From contig CAJVYT010000328.1 in NCBI GenBank assembly GCA_913009765.1, forward strand, positions 1-5,083: a stretch of 5,083 bases of DNA. Reading direction: 5' to 3'. The stretch is from an uncultured candidate division Zixibacteria bacterium. GTDB taxonomy: Bacteria; Zixibacteria; MSB-5A5; GN15; FEB-12. Under the pieces are notes generated by a model that saw only the letters and a list, made by a program, of their open reading frames with translations, was not told the DNA's origin and ran no database searches. Both the position numbers and the translations under genes were made by a program. The stretch's first letter is position 1. Each line of letters starts with the position of its first letter. This document shows positions 1-5,083 of this stretch, piece after piece.

Positions 1-61
1 AGAAGACGGCATACGAGATATATCAGTGTGACTGGAGTTCAGACGTGTGCTCTTCCGATCT
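1..61 (+). other. Illumina P7-side adapter with index (artifact)
   Basis: Positions 1-19 match the 3' part of the Illumina P7 oligo. Positions 20-27 are an 8-base index, ATATCAGT as read here; its reverse complement ACTGATAT matches, from memory, a TruSeq single index (number 25). Positions 28-61 match the read-2 primer site ending in CTCTTCCGATCT. This is library adapter left in the assembly, not genomic DNA. In the frame starting at 28 it translates to TGVQTCALPI, a peptide well known from adapter-contaminated protein predictions. The biological sequence begins at about 62. Confidence 0.98.
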
Positions 62-636
62 CAGGCGGACATGTATGTGTCACCGAGCAGATAATGGGCC
101 TGCTCACACGGCCAGAGTTGCGGGCTGTGTTGGGACACGAAATGTCTCATCTTAAAAACCGCGACGTAGCAGTGATAACCGCGCTCTCCGTAATCCCCAC
201 AATCATGTGGTACATCGCATGGAGCATGATGTGGAGCCGTGGCGGACGGGACCGTGGCAACCAAGTCGCACTTGGAATCGTTGCATTCATACTCTACTTT
301 GTCACAAACCTCTTGGTGCTCTACGGCTCGCGTATCCGCGAATACTACGCTGACCAGGGCAGCGTGAAACTTGGAAACGCGCCCCACGACCTTGCGACAG
401 CACTCTATAAACTGGTCTACGGCGCGGCCAAAGTCCCGCCTGACACGCTCAAGCAGATGGAGGGGCAGAAGGCCTTCTTCCTAAACGACCCGTCACGGGC
501 CAGATCTGAGATAGCTGAGCTTCGGCAGGTGGATGCGGACATGAGCGGAACCATTGATGAAGCCGAGCTTATGGCGATTAGAAACCAGAAGGTCAAAGTC
601 TCTACAAGCGATAAGATGATGGAACTCCTCAGCACA
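62..636 (+). CDS. htpX: HtpX-like M48 membrane zinc metalloprotease, fragment (archaeal type)
   Basis: This is the middle of an M48 (HtpX/Ste24-like) protease, a membrane enzyme that degrades damaged or misfolded membrane proteins. Visible in order are the lead-in VCVTEQIMGLLT, the zinc motif HEMSH (136-150) in LGHEMSHLKNRD, a hydrophobic helix at about 166-231, a second at about 262-327, and SRIREYYADQ at about 328-357, which supplies the third zinc ligand (Glu, 340-342) and the conserved Asp. A canonical 12-residue EF-hand loop, DADMSGTIDEAE, lies at 532-567. The 5' end, with the first membrane helices, is lost at the adapter. The 3' end stops at MELLST, just where related archaeal proteins continue with a conserved HPN-containing block. 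The frame stays open to a stop at 682-684, but those last residues are foreign. The high GC and the resemblance to methanogen HtpX proteins, judged from memory, suggest an archaeal source. Confidence 0.85.
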
Positions 637-640
637 CTCT
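631..640. other. Probable chimeric join between two genomes
   Basis: The M48 coding sequence matches family expectation through AGCACA (Ser-Thr, 631-636). The next codons should encode His-Pro-Asn but read Leu-Phe. GC content drops here from about 55-60% to about 35%, and another frame opens immediately to the right, coding for an unrelated membrane protein without a usable start of its own. Loss of a conserved protein end, a sharp composition change and a headless gene at the same point indicate an assembly or library chimera. The exact breakpoint is uncertain by several bases because of possible microhomology. Confidence 0.8.
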
Positions 641-977
641 TTTTGGCGGTTATTTCCATGTGTATAGTTTATTGCAGTTCTTGAGTTCTGTTTTTGGGGC
701 TATTGCGATAGCTATCTATTTTTCATTTAAATCTAACCTGCCGACAAGAATTGAAATTGCGAATACATATCCAACTATGCAAAAGATATTCTTCTGGGTC
801 TTTACAATTTCTGTTTCGTTACTGTTTGCTTATACTGTTCTTCAGTTTTATTTATTCTACGCCCCTGAACGTATAGCCAGCAATCGGATTATCTTTGGAC
901 TGGCATCATGGGCGGGCTTTTTTTATTTGGTCATAGCTATTGGATTGTATAAACGATTCAAAAGCTCTACTCAATAA
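639..977 (+). CDS. Small membrane protein, 5'-truncated, unknown function
   Basis: I do not recognise this protein. The frame encodes about 112 residues with three hydrophobic helices: near SVFGAIAIAIYFSF, near IFFWVFTISVSLLFAYTVLQF, and near IFGLASWAGFFYLVIAIGLY. It ends in a short basic tail (YKRFKSSTQ). The first start-like codon is GTG at 660, with no clear ribosome binding site, and the frame is open leftward past the join at about 637 (LFGGYFHVYSLLQF). The true N-terminus is therefore probably missing. Composition (about 32-38% GC in sampled lines) resembles the HIT gene, so both may come from one genome. The last 11 bases overlap the 3' end of the convergent HIT gene. Confidence 0.55.
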   Translation, partial: LFGGYFHVYSLLQFLSSVFGAIAIAIYFSFKSNLPTRIEIANTYPTMQKIFFWVFTISVSLLFAYTVLQFYLFYAPERIASNRIIFGLASWAGFFYLVIAIGLYKRFKSSTQ

Positions 978-1296
978 ACTTTAGCTTATCCATTCCTCTG
1001 TCTGACATAAAATGAAAATGCAGGTACGGAATTTCCTGTCCTAATCCATTGTTGATAAGAATTTTAAAATGGTCAGCTATACCGAGTTTATCGGCGACAA
1101 TTTTGGCAGTTTCGTTTAACATCTGCAAAGTTTCCGGTTTTGTCTCATAGAAGTTTTTTGACTCTTCTTTGGGGAGTATCAAAAGATGAAGCGGTGCTTT
1201 TGGGACAATATCGGCGATGACTATAACTTGGTCGGTTTCATAAAAAATTTTGGATGGTAATTCTCTGTTTATAATTTTTGTAAATATCGATGACAT
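967..1296 (-). CDS. HIT-family (histidine triad) nucleotide-binding protein
   Basis: This is a complete 109-residue protein, the usual size of HINT-type members, which bind purine nucleotides and hydrolyse nucleoside phosphoramidates or related adenylates in the cytoplasm. The N-terminus SSIFTKIINRELPSKIFYE is characteristic. APLHLLILPK (residues 35-43) carries the conserved His37, and NNGLGQEIP (82-90) leads into the triad region. The triad reads YLHFHFM (91-97) instead of HxHxHxx. The middle His93, equivalent to the nucleophile, and His95 are present, but the first histidine is Tyr91 (codon at 1024-1026). ATG at 1296 is preferred over ATG at 1305 because AAGGA (1306-1310) is 9 bases from the former and directly abuts the latter. 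The gene is convergent with the small membrane protein and divergent from the AT-rich membrane protein. Confidence 0.92.
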   Translation of the reverse strand: MSSIFTKIINRELPSKIFYETDQVIVIADIVPKAPLHLLILPKEESKNFYETKPETLQMLNETAKIVADKLGIADHFKILINNGLGQEIPYLHFHFMSDRGMDKLKFIE

Positions 1297-1357
1297 GGTT
1301 GACATTCCTTTCTTTGTAATATATCTTCAAATACTATCTAAGAGATTAAGAGGGTAT
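1297..1357. promoter_or_regulatory. Divergent intergenic region, HIT gene and AT-rich membrane gene
   Basis: This 61-base AT-rich gap separates two divergently transcribed genes and should hold both 5' signals. On the plus strand AGAGGG (1349-1354) lies 3 bases before the ATG at 1358, a slightly close ribosome binding site. On the minus strand a TATATT-like -10 is present, but I see no matching -35 box. No clear operator palindrome is visible. The region may also contain a compositional or chimeric boundary. Confidence 0.4.
1306..1310 (-). promoter_or_regulatory. Ribosome binding site of the HIT gene
   Basis: On the minus strand AAGGA lies 9 bases upstream of the ATG at 1296 and directly abuts the ATG at 1305. 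The spacing decides for the 1296 start, which also gives the usual HIT N-terminus. Confidence 0.7.
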
Positions 1358-2464
1358 ATGCAAGGTAAAAGAGAATCAGAAAAAGGAGCCATCTTAAATC
1401 AGTATGTGACTTTATCTAAGTTAGCGTCACGTACTTTGATTTTACTTATTATATATTGTATCTATTTTGGTAGTGCCTTAATGGATAGACAAGATGCGAT
1501 TAATGATGAAATTCATCATCCAAAAGTCGTAGATGTAATTTCTGATTCATTTTTAAATAGCAAGAATCTTAATTTTTCGTGGGCGAATTATGAAGGGTTT
1601 TACGAGAATGATAATTATGTAGAGCATTTCTTCAAAGAGAGACAAAAAATCCCAATCTTAAATATTGAAATGTCAGGGGAATATTTCTTTTATGCGGGTC
1701 CACTAGTTTTTTTAATAATAACAGTTATTTATTGGATTTATTTAAGTAATGCGAATAAAGTTTTTATGCGTTTAAAATGGTATCTACAACCAAATGAAAA
1801 ATTAAGAAATTTAACATACCCCTGGTTTTACAATTTACAAATTAGAACAATATGGTTAAAAGCTTCTTGGGAATTGTTCTTGGAAGTATTTCCAATTTTA
1901 ATTTCTATGATTATTTTTGTTGCATATCTACCATCATTTAAAAACTTATTTAACTTAGGAATTGTATATACTTCTTTATATCCAATGACATTTGTGTTTT
2001 ATGTCATCTTATTTGATATTAAAATAGTAAAAAAGTCGAATTACCCTTCTATTCATAAAATTATTTTCACTTCTTTAGGGTATTTGATAATACTTACTCT
2101 CTTAATGACATTTGCCCACGGAATTATAGGCATTGAGAATAATTTAAATATGAGTAGTTTTTTTCAAAGTAGACCTGAAACCATCTTAGCACTAGTATCT
2201 ATATTAATTATGAGTTTTGAGATAATTATTTTTGGCAATTTCCCTTTTTTAGTATTTGTATCATTGACAACGTTATTAGCTTTTTTGCCGGTATTCATCA
2301 TATATGGGATTATAGATTTAATTACTCTATTTATGAATAGGAGAACAAATTATTTGTTAAAATTTTCTAACGTTTTTTATCGGATGTTTATTAAAAACAT
2401 ACAAATTCAAGGTTTATTAGGATATTATAATAGAAAACTCACTTTCCTCGAATCAATTAAATAA
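1358..2464 (+). CDS. AT-rich polytopic membrane protein, unknown family
   Basis: The family is not recognised. The 368-residue product has a short charged N-terminus (MQGKRESEK) and a first helix at about 26-43. A polar, aromatic-rich loop follows at about 44-108. Further hydrophobic helices lie near 110-130, 172-192, 199-220, 234-257, 274-292 and a long stretch at 295-327 that could be two. The C-terminal tail is basic and probably cytoplasmic (RRTNYLLKF onward). No nucleotide-binding or catalytic motif is apparent. The frame is open leftward to 1250, but upstream starts would overlap the HIT gene antisense, whereas ATG 1358 has AGAGGG just before it. Sampled GC is only 22-27%, far below neighbours on either side, which suggests horizontal acquisition or a second chimeric segment. 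No strong terminator follows the stop at 2462-2464. Confidence 0.7.
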   Translation: MQGKRESEKGAILNQYVTLSKLASRTLILLIIYCIYFGSALMDRQDAINDEIHHPKVVDVISDSFLNSKNLNFSWANYEGFYENDNYVEHFFKERQKIPILNIEMSGEYFFYAGPLVFLIITVIYWIYLSNANKVFMRLKWYLQPNEKLRNLTYPWFYNLQIRTIWLKASWELFLEVFPILISMIIFVAYLPSFKNLFNLGIVYTSLYPMTFVFYVILFDIKIVKKSNYPSIHKIIFTSLGYLIILTLLMTFAHGIIGIENNLNMSSFFQSRPETILALVSILIMSFEIIIFGNFPFLVFVSLTTLLAFLPVFIIYGIIDLITLFMNRRTNYLLKFSNVFYRMFIKNIQIQGLLGYYNRKLTFLESIK

Positions 2465-2475
2465 TTCTCGCCCTC

Positions 2476-2504
2476 TTGCCAAAATCAAGATTTCATATTA
2501 TATT
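2476..2504 (+). promoter_or_regulatory. Sigma70-type promoter of yebC
   Basis: TTGCCA (2476-2481) as the -35 box is followed, after exactly 17 bases, by TATATT (2499-2504) as the -10 box, in an AT-rich stretch that starts 12 bases after the membrane gene ends. The predicted start near 2511 would give a leader of about 50 bases. An alternative TATAAT at about 2504-2509 would have too long a spacer for this -35 box. It is a consensus match only. Confidence 0.5.
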
Positions 2505-2548
2505 ATAATTTAATAAATACGTTAAAATGATAGCTTGTATAAATTTAT

Positions 2549-2553
2549 AGGAG
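2549..2553 (+). promoter_or_regulatory. Ribosome binding site of yebC
   Basis: AGGAG lies 9 bases before ATG 2563 but only 3 bases before the in-frame GTG at 2557. This favours ATG 2563, which also gives the conserved family start [11 protein letters not shown]. Confidence 0.8.
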
Positions 2554-2562
2554 AATGTGCCA

Positions 2563-3312
2563 ATGTCAGGTCATTCAAAATGGTCAACAATTAAACGGAA
2601 AAAAGGGAAAGCCGACCAAGAACGCGGCAAAATTTTCACTCGTTTAATTAAAGAAATTACTGTTGCTGCCCGTGAAGGCGGCGGCGATGTTGAAGGAAAT
2701 CCGCGTTTACGTACTGCGGTTGCCGGAGCAAAAGCTGCCAATATGCCGGCTGATAATATCAAAAGAGGTATATTAAAAGGTATTGGTGAATTACCCGGTG
2801 TTGTCTATGAAGGTCTGAATTATGAGGGATATGGTCCCGGCGGTGTTGCTATTTTTATGGAAGCTCTTACCGACAACAAAAATAGAACAGTTGCCGAAGT
2901 TCGCCATATCTTGACAAAATACGGCGGTAATTTAGGCTCAAACGGTTGTGTAGCATGGATGTTTGACAAAACCGGTATTATTATTGTTGATGCTGATGCT
3001 ACCGATGAAGATACAATAATGGAGGTTGCCACCGAAGCCGGTGCTGAAGATATTATCAGCGAAGACGGCTCTTTTGAAATTTTAACTAATCCTGCTGATA
3101 TTGATACCGTTCGTTCGGCGATTGAAGCAAAGGGCATAGAGATGGTATCTGCCGAAGTTACCATGCGTCCTCAAAATACTGTCAAGCTGACTAAAGAATC
3201 GGAAGCAAGTTCAATGCTTAAGATGTTTGAACTTTTGGAAGAAAACGAAGATGTTCAGAAAGTGTATGCCAACTTTGACATTGATGAAGCCCTGCTTGAA
3301 AAATTGATGTAG
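2563..3312 (+). CDS. yebC: YebC/PmpR/TACO1-family protein
   Basis: This is a full-length 249-residue member, close to E. coli YebC (about 246). The family was long annotated as transcriptional regulators; mitochondrial TACO1 and newer bacterial work point to a ribosome-associated role in helping translation, notably of proline-rich stretches. Signatures in order are [18 protein letters not shown] at the start, [16 protein letters not shown] (22-37), [20 protein letters not shown] (46-65), [11 protein letters not shown] (87-97), [16 protein letters not shown] (100-115) and [15 protein letters not shown] (120-134), then the acidic C-terminal alpha/beta domains. No residue looks abnormal. Its GC (about 42-53% in sampled lines) is well above that of the preceding gene. 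It has its own promoter and is followed by a terminator, so it looks monocistronic. Location next to ruvC and ruvA is common in bacteria. Confidence 0.97.
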   Translation: MSGHSKWSTIKRKKGKADQERGKIFTRLIKEITVAAREGGGDVEGNPRLRTAVAGAKAANMPADNIKRGILKGIGELPGVVYEGLNYEGYGPGGVAIFMEALTDNKNRTVAEVRHILTKYGGNLGSNGCVAWMFDKTGIIIVDADATDEDTIMEVATEAGAEDIISEDGSFEILTNPADIDTVRSAIEAKGIEMVSAEVTMRPQNTVKLTKESEASSMLKMFELLEENEDVQKVYANFDIDEALLEKLM

Positions 3313-3336
3313 TATTTAAACAAGATAGTTTTTTAT

Positions 3337-3367
3337 AAAAAGGTTCAATTCTATTGAGCCTTTTTTT
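3337..3367 (+). terminator. Intrinsic terminator after yebC
   Basis: A 13-bp stem is formed by 3337-3349 and 3353-3365 with a 3-base loop (TCT) and one G-U pair. The core is GGTTCAAT against ATTGAGCC, flanked by A5 on the left and T7 on the right (3361-3367). It begins 24 bases after the yebC stop. The A/T flanks mean it could work in both directions. It should separate yebC transcription from the downstream methyltransferase. Confidence 0.88.
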
Positions 3368-3417
3368 GTGGTTTTAATTACAAACACAAAACGAATATAA
3401 AACGTATAGGCTATATT

Positions 3418-4254
3418 ATGAGTAATAAGTATGAAAACAAAATAAATGAACATTACGCAAAACAAAATTTATTTGATTCTATCTTGACATCTATTAAAGA
3501 AGCAGGGTTTGACCCTGATAATTTAACTAGAGATAATTTATCGAGCTTTGAAGAATTTCATATTGGTGGTCGTGATGCTACCAGATTATTGGCAGACTTT
3601 GTACAGCTTAAAAAAAGTTCAAAAGTTTTAGATATCGGATGCGGAATTGGAGGTCCGGCAAGAACTCTTGCTGATGAGTATGATTGCTTCGTAACTGGAG
3701 TTGATATTACAACAGAGTTTATTAAAACAGCCAAGCAATTAACTAAACTTGTTAGATTAGATAATAAAACCAAATTTCAGGTAGAAAATGCTACAGAGCT
3801 GTCATTTGAGTCAAACTCTTTTGATGTTGTTTGGATGCAGCATGTTAATATGAATATTAAAGAAAAAGACAAACTGTTTTCAGAGATTTATCGTGTTCTA
3901 AAACCGTCAGGTCAGTTGTTTTTTTATGAAGTTTTGAAACTGAATGATAATCCGCTAACTTTTCCGGTATTATGGGCAGGAACACAGGAATTAAGTCATC
4001 TTATCAATGAAGAATCTTATCGGAAGAAATTGGAAAAAGTTAGTTTAGTTGAAGTACAATGGGAAGATAGAACCTTGTTTGCTATTGAGTGGTTTGAGAA
4101 ACTATCTGCTCAAAAACATAGAGATGAATCTCCTCAGTCAAATCTCAGTCATGTAGGGAATAAAAATATTTCCCAAAAAGCTGCTAATGTCTTACGAAAT
4201 CTCAAAGATCAAAAAATCTGTGTAGTGCAGGCAGCATACTCAAAAAGTCCATAA
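3418..4254 (+). CDS. Class I SAM-dependent methyltransferase
   Basis: The 278-residue protein has a Rossmann-type methyltransferase core. Motif I is VLDIGCGIGGPAR (70-82), with an acidic strand-2 end VTGVDIT (92-98, Asp96). The region FDVVWMQHVNMNI (135-147) and LKPSGQLFFYE (161-171) complete the fold. The N-terminal segment with FHIGGRDATR (47-56) resembles Methyltransf_11-type small-molecule or lipid methyltransferases, a group that includes glycine/sarcosine methylases. The substrate cannot be read from the sequence. The C-terminal about 60 residues are polar and variable. There is no signal peptide or membrane segment, so it should be cytoplasmic. The start at ATG 3418 has only a weak TAGG (3407-3410). 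Sampled GC (25-37%) is lower than that of yebC and ruvC, and it interrupts the usual yebC-ruvC order behind a terminator, suggesting a later insertion. Confidence 0.88.
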   Translation: MSNKYENKINEHYAKQNLFDSILTSIKEAGFDPDNLTRDNLSSFEEFHIGGRDATRLLADFVQLKKSSKVLDIGCGIGGPARTLADEYDCFVTGVDITTEFIKTAKQLTKLVRLDNKTKFQVENATELSFESNSFDVVWMQHVNMNIKEKDKLFSEIYRVLKPSGQLFFYEVLKLNDNPLTFPVLWAGTQELSHLINEESYRKKLEKVSLVEVQWEDRTLFAIEWFEKLSAQKHRDESPQSNLSHVGNKNISQKAANVLRNLKDQKICVVQAAYSKSP

Positions 4255-4260
4255 TCACAT

Positions 4261-4303
4261 TATTGTTTCATATTGTTTTTTTAATTGATATTCAGAAACA
4301 ATA
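4261..4303. repeat. Inverted repeat between methyltransferase and ruvC
   Basis: TATTGTTTC (4261-4269) and GAAACAATA (4295-4303) are perfect 9-base inverted repeats with a 25-base AT-rich spacer. The left arm is followed by a partial direct copy (TATTGTTT, 4271-4278). No T-tract follows the right arm, so it is not a typical terminator. It fills most of the 64-base gap before ruvC and could be an operator or weak hairpin, or chance in AT-rich DNA. Confidence 0.4.
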
Positions 4304-4318
4304 TCTCTATGCTTGAGT

Positions 4319-4813
4319 ATGAGAATACTTGGAATAGACCCCGGATTAAATATTACCGGATACGGACTGCTTGAGGTTGTTGATAGCCAGATACAGATTG
4401 TCGAAGCAGGAGTTATCCGTCCGAATAATAAACTTCCTTTTGAACAAAGACTCTTAGAGTTAGGGGATGAGCTCGACAACGTCATCGCACAATTTAAGCC
4501 TGATGTTATGGCGGTCGAAGAACTTTATTCTCATATCAAGCATCCGAAGACATCTATTATTATGGGGCATGCCAGAGGTATAATATTTTACAAAGCTGCC
4601 GAAGCAAAATTGACTGTAACGCCGTATGCCTCAACCAAAGTAAAAAATGCTCTTACCGGAAACGGGAGAGCATCTAAAAGACAGATGCAGATGATGGTCT
4701 GTTCTACTCTGAATTTAACGGAAATACCCGAACCTCCCGATGTTGCCGATGCTTTAGCGGTTGCTTTGTGTCATTTGCGGACATTACAGCATCAGAAAGT
4801 AATACAAGTATGA
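4319..4813 (+). CDS. ruvC: RuvC, Holliday junction endodeoxyribonuclease
   Basis: RuvC is the dimeric resolvase that makes paired symmetric nicks in Holliday junctions at the end of homologous recombination, acting with RuvAB. The 164-residue protein (E. coli about 173) contains the four acidic metal ligands of the RNase H-like fold: Asp7 in ILGIDPG, Glu67 in AVEELY, and Asp141 and Asp144 in PPDVADALAVALCH. GHARG (83-87) and NALTGNGRASKRQMQ (110-124) are also typical. ATG 4319 is preferred over the in-frame TTG 4313 because it gives the standard start MRILGIDPG. Neither start has a strong ribosome binding site, and no clear promoter is visible in the 64-base gap, so it may be read from the methyltransferase promoter. 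Its stop overlaps the ruvA start (ATGA), implying translational coupling. Confidence 0.97.
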   Translation: MRILGIDPGLNITGYGLLEVVDSQIQIVEAGVIRPNNKLPFEQRLLELGDELDNVIAQFKPDVMAVEELYSHIKHPKTSIIMGHARGIIFYKAAEAKLTVTPYASTKVKNALTGNGRASKRQMQMMVCSTLNLTEIPEPPDVADALAVALCHLRTLQHQKVIQV

Positions 4814-5032
4814 TTCATGCAATCAAAGGAACACTGACTCAAATTGTTGAACAGTCAGCATATATTGAAAATCATGGGATGATTTATGAAATCCTGCTTC
4901 CGTCGGGATTAGCTGAACGTCTTAAAAACGATGGTGAAGTAGGCAAAGAGATAGAATTTAAGACGATTTATTTTATTGAAGCCGGTGACCGCAAATCAAA
5001 TCATTATCCAAAATTAGTCGGGTTTGTAGATG
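4810..5032 (+). CDS. ruvA: RuvA, Holliday junction branch migration subunit, N-terminal fragment
   Basis: RuvA binds four-way junctions as a tetramer and loads the RuvB helicase. Only the first 74 codons are genomic. They cover the N-terminal OB-fold domain: MIHAIKGTLTQI, then an ENHGMIYEILLPS strand pair where family members have a Gly-rich GY-E segment, and the domain end YPKLVGFVD. The helix-hairpin-helix domain and the C-terminal RuvB-binding domain (about 190-200 residues in the family) lie beyond the contig. ATG 4810 overlaps the ruvC stop by four bases (ATGA) and fits the family start. An in-frame GTG at 4768 would lie inside ruvC and add unrelated residues. Beyond 5032 the frame runs into adapter, producing the artificial tail IGRASCRERV. 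Confidence 0.93.
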
Positions 5033-5083
5033 AGATCGGAAGAGCGTCGTGTAGGGAAAGAGTGTAGATCTCGGTGGTCGCCG
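5033..5083 (-). other. Illumina P5-side adapter, reverse complement (artifact)
   Basis: AGATCGGAAGAGCGTCGTGT and the bases following it up to 5083 match the reverse complement of the universal (read-1/P5) TruSeq adapter. The orientation, P7 at the left end and P5 complement at the right, is that of one strand of a library molecule, but a 5-kb insert is far beyond normal cluster sizes. The ends therefore reflect untrimmed reads in an assembly. GRASCRERV in the ruvA frame is its telltale translation. Confidence 0.98.

Noticed and set aside
61..387. Minus-strand open frame opposite the protease
   Set aside because: It is a shadow of the protease reading frame, has no recognisable motif, and runs to the adapter boundary.
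28..684. One intact 218-residue protease starting in the first bases
   Set aside because: The first 11 residues are adapter translation and the last about 16 come from the other side of the chimeric join. Only 62-636 is protease.
1250..1357. Longer N-terminus for the AT-rich membrane protein (starts at 1250 or 1295)
   Set aside because: It would run antisense through the start of the well-supported HIT gene and lacks a ribosome binding site; ATG 1358 has one.
2557..2562. GTG start two codons upstream for yebC
   Set aside because: It is too close to AGGAG, and the family begins with MSGHSKW at ATG 2563.
2571..3164. Minus-strand open frames opposite yebC
   Set aside because: They lie wholly within a conserved, full-length gene on the other strand and have low-complexity, unfamiliar translations.
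3366..3401. Promoter for the methyltransferase (TATAAA at 3396-3401)
   Set aside because: A -10-like box is present, but there is no acceptable -35 box at normal spacing, so it is not strong enough to annotate.
4255..4485. Minus-strand frame covering the ruvC start
   Set aside because: Ser-rich translation typical of a shadow frame, with no independent start signal or motif.
4768..4809. Upstream GTG start for ruvA inside ruvC
   Set aside because: The extra residues do not resemble RuvA. ATG 4810 gives the expected N-terminus and an ATGA overlap.
62..5032. A CRISPR array, tRNA, insertion sequence, toxin-antitoxin or defence system
   Set aside because: I saw no repeated spacer pattern, cloverleaf, transposase motif or recognisable defence protein on either strand.

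Overview
This window is an assembled metagenomic contig, not a natural piece of one chromosome. Illumina adapter sequence sits at both ends: the P7 side with an 8-base index at 1-61, and the reverse complement of the P5 side at 5033-5083. Only 62-5032 is biological, and both outer genes are cut by adapter rather than by biology.

The biological part falls into blocks of different origin or composition. (1) 62 to about 637 is GC-rich (about 53-65% GC in lines counted by hand) and encodes the middle of an archaeal-type HtpX/M48 membrane zinc protease with an embedded EF-hand loop. It stops just before the expected conserved C-terminal block and runs directly into AT-richer DNA, which looks like a chimeric join. 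(2) About 638-1296 (about 32-38% GC) holds the 3' part of a small three-helix membrane protein gene and a convergent HIT-family (histidine triad) gene. (3) 1358-2464 is a very AT-rich gene (about 22-27% GC in sampled lines) for a polytopic membrane protein of no family I recognise, divergent from the HIT gene. (4) 2476-5032 is a bacterial housekeeping block: a sigma70-type promoter, yebC, an intrinsic terminator, a class I SAM-dependent methyltransferase, ruvC, and the first 74 codons of ruvA overlapping ruvC by ATGA.

The yebC-ruvC-ruvA order is a classic bacterial arrangement, so block 4 is probably one genome. RuvC cuts Holliday junctions that RuvA, together with RuvB (beyond the contig), binds and branch-migrates. 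YebC is a TACO1-family protein involved in translation or regulation. The methyltransferase is AT-richer and separated from yebC by a terminator, and it looks like an insertion into the usual order. The bacterial phylum cannot be fixed by eye. The methanogen-like protease suggests, but does not prove, that the sample was an anaerobic community.

I found no CRISPR array, RNA gene, insertion sequence or phage module, and no convincing new multi-gene system. The most useful observations are the adapter ends, the chimeric join, the EF-hand inside the M48 protease, the HIT protein lacking the first histidine of its triad, and the orphan AT-rich membrane protein.
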